Assembly: GCA_028066595.1 (NCBI GenBank)
Contig: JALCBJ010000038.1
Coordinates: forward strand, 11,952 to 61,042
Reading direction: 5' to 3'
Length of the DNA: 49,091 nucleotides
From: Thermoanaerobaculia bacterium
GTDB taxonomy: Bacteria > Acidobacteriota > Thermoanaerobaculia > Multivoradales > J023
Made by a program: the position numbers and the translations under genes. The notes below the pieces were generated by a model. That model worked only from the letters and a program-made list of their open reading frames with translations. It was not told the origin of the DNA and searched no databases. Below, piece by piece: positions 34,649-41,783 of the stretch. How positions within the stretch are numbered: position 1 is the stretch's first letter; each line of letters starts with the position of its first letter.

Positions 34649-35497
34649 ATGCCGAGTTTTCGCGACCAGATTGCCTTGGTCACCGGAGGTGCTGGCGGCA
34701 TCGGGCGCGCGCTGGGTCGGGAGCTTGCGGTCTCCGGTGCACGGGTCGTGCTCACCGACGTACGGATCGAGGAGCTCGAGGCAGCTGCCGAGGATCTGTC
34801 GGCCTCGGGTGCGGGCGTTGACACCTTACAGCTCGACGTCTCCGATGCAGCTGCCTTTCGCCGCGTGGTGGAAGACATCGTCGCCCGCTACGGTCGTCTG
34901 GACCTGCTATTCAACAACGCGGGTATCGGTATCACGGGCGAGGTCCGAGACATGGATCAGGACGCGTGGGATCGCATCATCGATGTCAATCTCAAGGGCG
35001 TCGTCCACGGCATCCAGGCAGCCTATCCTCAGATGATCTCCCAAGGTTCAGGGCATATCGCCAACGTGGCCTGTGTCGCTGGGCTGGTGCCGTTCCCTTT
35101 GACCGCCGCGTATTGCGCGACCAAGCATGCCGTCGTCGGCTTGTCGACCTCTTTGCGTGCCGAGGCTCGCGATCTCGGGGTAGGCGTCAGTGTCGTCTGC
35201 CCTGGCACCGTGGCGACCGAGATGTACGATGCCATCGAGTACATCCAGGTCGACAAGGATGCCGTGATGGCTGCGATCCGACGCGGCATGGTCCCGGCGT
35301 CGCGCTGCGCGCGCCAGATCCTGCGAGGCGTAGCGAGAAATCGAGCCATGATCCCGGTCAACGCCCACACGCGCCTGGTCTGGTGGCTTTATCGCTTCTC
35401 GCCCCGACTGTTCTTCGTCCTATCCGGTCTGGGGTTTCGCCGAGTGCGCAGCGTGCTGCGTACGTCGACAGAACGCTCTGATTCTGAAGGGCCCTGA
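34649..35497 (+). CDS. Short-chain dehydrogenase/reductase with Cys in place of catalytic Ser
   Basis: This 282-residue protein has the classical SDR NAD(P) motif TGGAGGIGRA, NNAGIGITG, and the Tyr155/Lys159 pair in YCATK. The catalytic Ser, normally 13 residues before the Tyr, is Cys142 in NVACVAGL (codon TGT). The C-terminus is longer than usual and hydrophobic (RLVWWLYRFSPRLFFVLSGLGF), suggesting membrane association, as in SDRs acting on lipids or steroids. It lies 50 bp after secA and 9 bp before rnd. Confidence 0.9.
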   Translation: MPSFRDQIALVTGGAGGIGRALGRELAVSGARVVLTDVRIEELEAAAEDLSASGAGVDTLQLDVSDAAAFRRVVEDIVARYGRLDLLFNNAGIGITGEVRDMDQDAWDRIIDVNLKGVVHGIQAAYPQMISQGSGHIANVACVAGLVPFPLTAAYCATKHAVVGLSTSLRAEARDLGVGVSVVCPGTVATEMYDAIEYIQVDKDAVMAAIRRGMVPASRCARQILRGVARNRAMIPVNAHTRLVWWLYRFSPRLFFVLSGLGFRRVRSVLRTSTERSDSEGP

Positions 35498-35506
35498 TCT
35501 ACTCGA

Positions 35507-36706
35507 ATGTCGGTTCGCTCTTCACAAGCTCTCGGCCCGGGCCTGTCCACCCCTCCGGACACCGTTCCTTACCGCTGGATCGGCAGCGGCGCCGACCTGG
35601 CCGAGAACTGTGCACGCTGGCGGCAGCATGAAGCCGTAGCGCTCGACACAGAGTTCGTACGTGAACGGAGCTTCTACCCCGCTCTGGGATTGGTTCAGAT
35701 CGCCACTCCGGATGAGATCGCGTTGATCGACCCCAAGGTCCTGGCGGATCCGCAACCGCTGGTCGACCTGCTGTTGGACTCTCGCGTCGTCAAGGTCCTT
35801 CACGCTGGTAGCGAAGACCTGGAAGCCTTCCGACACACCTGGGACGTTCTGCCGGACCCACTCGTGGATACTCAGATCGCGGCTGCCATGGCGGGCCTCG
35901 ACTGGTCCATGGGCTATAGCCGCCTGGTGGCCCAGGTATGCGGTGTCAGTCTGCCCAAGGGCCACACCCGCACCGACTGGCTCAAGCGACCGCTGTCCGA
36001 AGCCCAGAAACGCTACGCGGCACTCGATGTGCTGTACTTGCTGCCCGTGTGGAGCCACCTGCGGTCTCGTCTCGAAACCCTCGGACGCGTCCACTGGCTG
36101 CAGCAGGACTGCACAGATCTGCTCGCCTCCGCGAGACAAGACCTCGACCCAGAGGACGCATACCTCCAGATCGGTCGTGCCAAGGTCCTCGATCGTCGTC
36201 GTCTCGCGGTGCTTCGCGCCCTCGCGCGCTGGCGGGAGCAGCAGTCGAGGCAGCGCGACTTGCCGAGGAACTTCGTGCTTCGAGAGCAGTCGGTAGCGGA
36301 GATCGCACAGAATCTGCCAGCGACTCTCTCGCAGCTGCGACGCGTCAAAGGAGTCGGCCCACAGGAGGTGCGGCGGGATGGAGAGACGATCCTCGAGCTG
36401 GTACGAAGCGCCCGCGCGTTGCCAGCCGAGGACCTCCCCGACCGGATCGGCCGCCCGCTCGACCTCGCTCCCCACGCGGCGACCGTAAAGGCGCTACGCC
36501 TCAGAGTAAACGAGATCTCGAGCGATCTGGGCGTCCCTTCCGTGCTCCTCAGCAACAAACGCACGATCGAAGCGTTGACCCGCCGCTTCCTGACCCGGAG
36601 TAGACCTCTCCTACCCGCGACACTTCGAGGTTGGCGTGAGGACGTCGTGGCAGCGGATCTGGTGGCCACGTTGGAAGCAGAATTCGAAACGCGAATCGAC
36701 GGTTAG
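35507..36706 (+). CDS. rnd: Ribonuclease D
   Basis: This 399-residue protein contains a DEDDy 3'-5' exonuclease domain. Metal ligands and catalytic residues are Asp47 and Glu49 (ALDTEF), Asp104 (AGSEDLEAF), Tyr170 and Asp174 (YAALDVLYLL). A HRDC domain follows (about 215-300, with ARWREQQSRQRDLPRNFVL). RNase D trims the 3' ends of tRNA precursors and other small RNAs. The gene starts 9 bp after the SDR gene and is probably co-transcribed from the secA region. Confidence 0.94.
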   Translation: MSVRSSQALGPGLSTPPDTVPYRWIGSGADLAENCARWRQHEAVALDTEFVRERSFYPALGLVQIATPDEIALIDPKVLADPQPLVDLLLDSRVVKVLHAGSEDLEAFRHTWDVLPDPLVDTQIAAAMAGLDWSMGYSRLVAQVCGVSLPKGHTRTDWLKRPLSEAQKRYAALDVLYLLPVWSHLRSRLETLGRVHWLQQDCTDLLASARQDLDPEDAYLQIGRAKVLDRRRLAVLRALARWREQQSRQRDLPRNFVLREQSVAEIAQNLPATLSQLRRVKGVGPQEVRRDGETILELVRSARALPAEDLPDRIGRPLDLAPHAATVKALRLRVNEISSDLGVPSVLLSNKRTIEALTRRFLTRSRPLLPATLRGWREDVVAADLVATLEAEFETRIDG

Positions 36707-36738
36707 TACCAGTACCTCGATCTTCGCCCCCGCTCCGG

Positions 36739-37965
36739 TCAGAAACTGGTGGACAGCGCCAGAATTGCGTAGTTCCCGCCGTCCGCACTCAGAATATCGG
36801 CACGGAGGCCTGGCCCCTGTGGCGTGAGGACCGGAGTGAACTGAGGTCCCTCCTGTTCCACCCAGTGGTACTCAGCCTTCAGAACGACCTGCGAGCTGAA
36901 GGAGATGTTGATCGCGACGCCGAAATCATCCCGATTGTCGAAGTCGACTGGGCCGTTGACCACCAGCGGATTCTCCTGCTCGACTCCCTGGAGCTCGACT
37001 TGGGCATAGAGCTGAATCAAGTCCGAGATGCGCCAACCGAGTTGCGCGTACCAAGAAAGAAGCTCCAGGTCGACACGCACCGGGCCTAGCAACCCGGCCG
37101 GAATGAAGGGCTCGAAGATCCGGTACTCCGTGCGGAAAGACCATCGGTGAAAAGCTGCCTCCACCGAGGCCATCCAGCTCTCCGAGTCCGTAGGCTGATC
37201 CGGGAGGCGGAAGAATCCGCCTTCCTCTTCCCGATCCTGGTAGGAGTAACCGAACCGAAGACCATCCAACGGTGTGTTCAGCCAGAGCTGTATCCCGACA
37301 ACGTCCGAGGTCACCGCCAACGCTCCGAAAGTGATGGGCGAAAACTCGAACGTCTCGAACTGGCCGATATAGAGGTCCAGGTCCAAGCTCCAAGGGCTCT
37401 CTACCGCAAAATTCTGCGCCAACGTCACACCATCCACCGTCTCGCTGGTGAAAGCACCTTCGAGATAGTTCGAGTACGGCGGCCGAAAAAACGGCAAAAT
37501 CGTACCGACGTCTCGAATCTCGTTGTAGATTCCATAGGGGATCGGGATGCGCCCTACCTTGACGCTGGTGTTGTGACCGATGCGACGCTCGTAGAAGCCC
37601 CAATCGAGCTCGATCTCGTCCCGCTCGTCGTCGACCGGACTGATCCCCGTGGCCTCGTGGCTCAATTGCAGCAGCATGATGTCGCGATCGGTAATCGCGT
37701 ACCGGAACTGCAATGCAAGATTGCGATAGTCGAAAGTGCCACCTTCTTCGAGACCGAGCAATCTCTCGGCTTCCGTCGGGCTTCCGGCCAACGCGCTCAG
37801 AGGCCCGTCGACGAAATCAGTGGTCCCCCAGGCCTGGGTCAAGAAACCGTGGATCTCGACTTTTCGGTCGGCGGCGGAGAGCGGGCCGACGACCAGCAGG
37901 GCCCCGAAAAGGATGCCAGGAGCTAGCCGTCCCAGGAACAGCGAATACGATCGAAACCTGCTCAT
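36739..37965 (-). CDS. Outer-membrane beta-barrel (porin-like) protein
   Basis: The protein has 408 residues from the ATG at 37963-37965, which has GGAGG about 6 nt upstream; a longer frame to 38019 is less likely. Residues 1-31 form a signal peptide (LFGALLVVGPLSAA). The rest alternates polar and hydrophobic residues with many aromatic girdle positions, such as VEIHGFLTQAWG, WSFRTEYRIFEPF and VVLKAEYHWVEQ. It ends NYAILALSTSF with a terminal Phe, as expected for BAM insertion. It resembles porin/DUF3138-like barrels, but I cannot name the substrate. It has a well-formed promoter at 38051-38079. Confidence 0.83.
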   Translation of the reverse strand: MSRFRSYSLFLGRLAPGILFGALLVVGPLSAADRKVEIHGFLTQAWGTTDFVDGPLSALAGSPTEAERLLGLEEGGTFDYRNLALQFRYAITDRDIMLLQLSHEATGISPVDDERDEIELDWGFYERRIGHNTSVKVGRIPIPYGIYNEIRDVGTILPFFRPPYSNYLEGAFTSETVDGVTLAQNFAVESPWSLDLDLYIGQFETFEFSPITFGALAVTSDVVGIQLWLNTPLDGLRFGYSYQDREEEGGFFRLPDQPTDSESWMASVEAAFHRWSFRTEYRIFEPFIPAGLLGPVRVDLELLSWYAQLGWRISDLIQLYAQVELQGVEQENPLVVNGPVDFDNRDDFGVAINISFSSQVVLKAEYHWVEQEGPQFTPVLTPQGPGLRADILSADGGNYAILALSTSF

Positions 37966-38050
37966 TGACTCCTCCGCGATCGCACCCAGCTCGCAGCGCG
38001 CATCAGCCAGTTCATTCATCCGAACTCGACTTCGAAGCTACCTTGTCTAG

Positions 38051-38079
38051 ATACTACGGCTCCAACTATCCACCGTCAA
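38051..38079 (-). promoter_or_regulatory. Sigma70-type promoter of the porin-like gene
   Basis: On the minus strand TTGACG (38079-38074) and TAGTAT (38056-38051) are separated by 17 bp, the optimal spacing. The transcript would start near 38044 with a leader of about 79 nt before the ATG at 37965. Confidence 0.6.
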
Positions 38080-38237
38080 GACGATCAGCGCGAACCACTC
38101 TCCTGGACCTCGTGCTGCCGATCACGAAATCAGGATTTGATCTGGACTAAACTTCGCACTCGTTCGCGCCGCTCTCTCCAGCGGCTATCTCTCTACCTGT
38201 CGTCGACCTGCATCACACTGAGCAACAGCCCGATCTG

Positions 38238-39581
38238 ATGTTCCCACCCTCGCCGCGCCTCCCTGCTGTTCTACAGACCGTCAGATTCCTAAGAACTCCT
38301 TTTTCACTGCTCCATGAGTGTTTCGAAAGTCTTGGCCCGGTCTTTCATCTCCGTCTGCTCGGCTTGGGTAAATGGGTCTTCGTTAGTGAGCCCGAACTGA
38401 TCAAGACTCTGTTCAAGGCCGATCCCGACGTCGTACGATCGGGCGAGATCAACTCCAGACAGCTAGGCTTTCTTCTCGGACTCGACGCGACCTTCTCCAA
38501 GGATGGCGACGACCACCTGCGGCGCCGACGTCTCGTACTGCCCCACTTCAACGGCCCGGGCGCCAAGGACCTGCTCCCCCTGATTCGCGAACGAACCCTC
38601 GTCGCCATCGACCGCTGGCCTCACGACACCTTCGCGTTTCAATCTTGGGCTCATCGCCTGTCTCTGGATGTCCTCGGCCACGCCATGTTCTCCGCTTCTA
38701 CGGACGAACAGATCGACGAGCTGGTGGAACGATTTGATCGTTTCGCCACCGACGGGCTCAGATCTCCACTGATCATGATGCCTTGGCTTCAAGTGGACTT
38801 GGGCCGATGGAGTCCTTGGGGCAGGGTCCTTGAGTTACGTCGGAGGGTCTTCGACGCTGTACGCATGTTGGTGAGGGATCGGCTAGCGGACAGGGAAGGC
38901 TATGACCAGAGCGATATCGCGTCGAAGATGGCAGGTAGTCGTGAGGCTGATGGGAGCTTTCTGAGTGAGGATGCTCTGGTAGAGGAGATCGTCAACGACA
39001 TCTTCGCTGGCCACGAGACCACGGGCAACATTCTGTCGTGGTGCTTGGAATGTGTGACGTCCAGGCCCGATGTCCGCGATCGACTCCGTGAGGAGTTGGA
39101 CCGCGTGCTCGCCGGCCGGCCCATCGAGGCTTCGGATCTGCGCCAACTCCCATACCTACATGCCGTAATCCAGGAAGCGATCCGCTACAGGCCCTTGGCA
39201 CCCATGGCTGGGATGCGGCTGACCAAGGAGCCGTTCACCCTCGGCCAGTTTCGCCTGCCACCGGAAACTATCGTGGTGCAGTGTTTTCCGGTCATGGCGA
39301 ATCGTACCGATCTCTACCGGGACCCCGAGCGATTCGACCCCGACCACTTTTCCGATGACAACAAGCCACCCGCCTATCATTGGAACCCGTTCGGCGGCGG
39401 ACGCCGAATGTGTCTGGGCAAGGGGCTAGCCGAGATCGAGCTCGCCGTGATCATGGCCGAGATCGTGCGTCGCTATGACGTAGAGATCTGCCAATCCAAG
39501 GTCGAGCCGGTCCGTGACGGAGTCTTCTTCGCGCCCTCCAGAGGGTTGAGGGTCCGGATGACTCCACGACCGCCGAGCTGA
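38238..39581 (+). CDS. Cytochrome P450
   Basis: This 447-residue protein has all P450 motifs intact: I-helix AGHETT (257-262), ExxR in QEAIRYRP, and haem loop FGGGRRMCLG (Cys392). It resembles bacterial class I P450s related to CYP110/CYP4-type fatty-acid or terpenoid hydroxylases. The ATG at 38238 is the only good start; no ribosome binding site is obvious. It diverges from the porin-like gene. No ferredoxin or reductase is next to it. Unlike the P450 at 30154 it keeps both I-helix threonines, so the two probably do different chemistry. Confidence 0.95.
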   Translation: MFPPSPRLPAVLQTVRFLRTPFSLLHECFESLGPVFHLRLLGLGKWVFVSEPELIKTLFKADPDVVRSGEINSRQLGFLLGLDATFSKDGDDHLRRRRLVLPHFNGPGAKDLLPLIRERTLVAIDRWPHDTFAFQSWAHRLSLDVLGHAMFSASTDEQIDELVERFDRFATDGLRSPLIMMPWLQVDLGRWSPWGRVLELRRRVFDAVRMLVRDRLADREGYDQSDIASKMAGSREADGSFLSEDALVEEIVNDIFAGHETTGNILSWCLECVTSRPDVRDRLREELDRVLAGRPIEASDLRQLPYLHAVIQEAIRYRPLAPMAGMRLTKEPFTLGQFRLPPETIVVQCFPVMANRTDLYRDPERFDPDHFSDDNKPPAYHWNPFGGGRRMCLGKGLAEIELAVIMAEIVRRYDVEICQSKVEPVRDGVFFAPSRGLRVRMTPRPPS

Positions 39582-39643
39582 GTTTGGTTAGGCCTCGCCG
39601 ACCCCTAACAATGCTGGCCTCGATTCAGACGGTGCGCCGGGGC

Positions 39644-41647
39644 TCAGGAAGCAGCCCCCAGGTCGACACTGTCTCCGAACATGCCGGGCGAATACGCCGT
39701 GATGTAGCCGGCGAAAGCCGACGCGGCCACTGATAGTGGCGACGCCAAGTAGAGCTTTCCCGGACCTGATCGGCCCTTATAGTTCCGATTGATTGCCGAC
39801 ACAGAAACCTGCTCGGCATTCTCCGACACTCCCGGCCCACAACCGATGCACGCGCCGCAGCCGGGCTGGATCAGCTGGACGCCGGCACGTTCGAAATCCT
39901 CGACGTAGCCCTTGTCTCGAGCGTACTTCTCCACCATCTCCGAGCCGAACTGGATCAGGAACTGGACTTCGGGATGTACTCTCCTACCTGCGTCCAGCGC
40001 TTCCGCGACGACACGGTGGTAGAAGTCCAGATCATCGATCTTTCCAGCGGTACACGAGCCTCCGTAGGCGATGTCGATCGACACTTCGGGTAGATCGCGG
40101 ATCCACTCCCCGTTGGTGGGATCGGAAGGAATGCCATGGTCCGGATCACCGGGATGGGCCACCATGGGTTCGATCCGCGACAGGTCGATGACATGGACTC
40201 CACCGGCGTATTCCGCATTGCGGTCCGGCGCTACGCTCCTCGCTCGCATCTCTTCGATGTCGGCCCCGTCGCGGCGCGCGGCTATCCACCGATACGTCAT
40301 CTCGTCGGCCTCGACGATGGCTCCTCGAGCGGAGCACTCCGTCGCCATATTCGCCAGGGTCGCACGCTCGTCCATGGAAAGTGCGCGTAATCCCGGGCCG
40401 GTGAACTCCATCACCCGATTTAGGGTTTTCTGCGGTCGGGCGAATTCCAAGAGGATGAAGAGCATCACATCCTTGGCCGTGACCTCGGGTCGTAGCTCTC
40501 CAACCAGTTCGAATCGAATCGCCTCCGGCACCTCGACGAAGGTGAATCCGTTGTAGATGAGGTTGGCGTACTCCGTGGCGCCGACGCCCCAGGCGAGGGC
40601 ATTGTTGCAACCTCCCATGCAGGTATGGGAATCGGTGGCCTGGATGAAATCGCCAGGGTTGACCATCGTCTCCCGCGCCACTTCGTGACAGATGCCGGGC
40701 GACTTGTCACCTCGAACCAGGAAATCGCCGACTTGGGAGTGGCTCTGAAACTGGCGCTGGAGCTCCCGCATGGTCTCGATATCGCCGAGGAATCGAGCGA
40801 ACCGAGGGACTTCGTCTGCATAGACCAGGTGATCCTCGAACGCGGCAAAACGGTCGGCGTTGCGAATCTCGTACTCTTCGCCGTACTCCTCTTGCAGGAA
40901 GTAGTGAACCTGGGCCGACGTGAAGTCGTGACTGTAACCACCGTCCACCTCGACGAGAACTGGATCGCCCGGCTTGACGAAAGGCGTGCCGTCGGTCACC
41001 AGGTGTCGGCCCAGGAGTTTCTCGGTCATGTTCATGGCCCGATCGCCCGTGTCCGGGTGGGGCACCTTGGCTTCGCCAGCCGCGAGCGCCTTGGCGAAGG
41101 GAAACAGACCGCCCTGACGGATGATTTCCTGGGTGATGGGATCATGACCTTGCAAGAACTCGTCGAGCCCGATGGCCTCGCCGCCCTGCAGACGCCTAAG
41201 CATGCCGTGATTACCCATCAACACGCCCTGGTTGATGTTGTTGCGGGCATGGATCGGAGCGAACGACGCAGCGACGGCGAGCTTGATTCCGCTCCACTTC
41301 TCCGCTTGTACCGCGGTCTCCCGGGAGCTTCCCGTGCCCTTGCGATAGCCCGACACGATGACCTCGAAGCCACCCTTCTGGAGCGCGTCGGTTGGGATCA
41401 GCCTTTCTCCCTCGACGATCAGTCCGGCATATGCGTCGCGTGCGATGTCCGCTGGCCGGTGGCGGAAGCACACCCACGCCGGCGTCATGACGTCGGTATT
41501 GATGTCGTCCAACAAGTCCTCGATCGATAGATCCGCCATCTGAAGATCGAGCTCACCGGTGAGCTGGCGGCGGATCAGATCGGGGTCCTTGGTCAGGAAC
41601 AGGACACGGCGTCCAGGCTGCAGGCGGAATTCGACCGGTGGCTTCAT
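39644..41647 (-). CDS. Aconitase/isopropylmalate-dehydratase family enzyme with swivel domain first
   Basis: This 667-residue protein begins with the swivel (LeuD-like) domain, including the substrate-binding loop GTGSSRE near residue 105, and ARNNINQGVLMGN. The large (LeuC-like) part follows: DSHTCMGG (Cys343) and PGCGACIGC (Cys597, Cys600) supply the three ligands of a [4Fe-4S] cluster. Normal aconitases have the swivel domain at the C-terminus, so the order is reversed here. Family members dehydrate/hydrate citrate, homocitrate, isopropylmalate or methylcitrate; the substrate is unclear. An in-frame -10-like TAAACT ends 9 nt before the ATG. Divergent from the kinase gene. Confidence 0.92.
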   Translation of the reverse strand: MKPPVEFRLQPGRRVLFLTKDPDLIRRQLTGELDLQMADLSIEDLLDDINTDVMTPAWVCFRHRPADIARDAYAGLIVEGERLIPTDALQKGGFEVIVSGYRKGTGSSRETAVQAEKWSGIKLAVAASFAPIHARNNINQGVLMGNHGMLRRLQGGEAIGLDEFLQGHDPITQEIIRQGGLFPFAKALAAGEAKVPHPDTGDRAMNMTEKLLGRHLVTDGTPFVKPGDPVLVEVDGGYSHDFTSAQVHYFLQEEYGEEYEIRNADRFAAFEDHLVYADEVPRFARFLGDIETMRELQRQFQSHSQVGDFLVRGDKSPGICHEVARETMVNPGDFIQATDSHTCMGGCNNALAWGVGATEYANLIYNGFTFVEVPEAIRFELVGELRPEVTAKDVMLFILLEFARPQKTLNRVMEFTGPGLRALSMDERATLANMATECSARGAIVEADEMTYRWIAARRDGADIEEMRARSVAPDRNAEYAGGVHVIDLSRIEPMVAHPGDPDHGIPSDPTNGEWIRDLPEVSIDIAYGGSCTAGKIDDLDFYHRVVAEALDAGRRVHPEVQFLIQFGSEMVEKYARDKGYVEDFERAGVQLIQPGCGACIGCGPGVSENAEQVSVSAINRNYKGRSGPGKLYLASPLSVAASAFAGYITAYSPGMFGDSVDLGAAS

Positions 41648-41656
41648 CGACCCTCG

Positions 41657-41662
41657 AGTTTA
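41657..41662 (-). promoter_or_regulatory. -10-like box just upstream of the aconitase-family gene
   Basis: TAAACT on the minus strand (plus-strand AGTTTA) ends 9 nt before the ATG at 41647. No -35 match is seen. The spacing would leave a 2-3 nt leader. Confidence 0.3.
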
Positions 41663-41718
41663 TCGCACGGTCAGACTACCGACGTAAGGATCACTCGGTC
41701 GGAGACCTGCTCGGCCGG

Positions 41719-41727
41719 TGCTATTCT
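41719..41727 (+). promoter_or_regulatory. Extended -10 of the kinase gene
   Basis: TG-C-TATTCT fits TGnTANNNT. Transcription from it would begin near 41734. That excludes an in-frame GTG at 41718 and supports the GTG at 41784 as the kinase start. Confidence 0.4.
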
Positions 41728-41783
41728 TCGGGCGTTCCGAGAGTTGCAGTTCAAGGCACTGCCATCCCCTGCCAAGCGCCGTT

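Noticed and set aside
35522..36475. 317-codon antisense frame over rnd
   Set aside because: The rnd frame has all DEDDy residues; the antisense frame has no recognisable domain.
39590..39612. GTTAGG/CCTAAC hairpin between the P450 and aconitase-family genes
   Set aside because: Only 6 bp, with no T-run; too weak to call a terminator.
40625..41530. 301-codon antisense frame over the aconitase-family gene
   Set aside because: Shadow of a strongly coding minus-strand gene with all cluster ligands.
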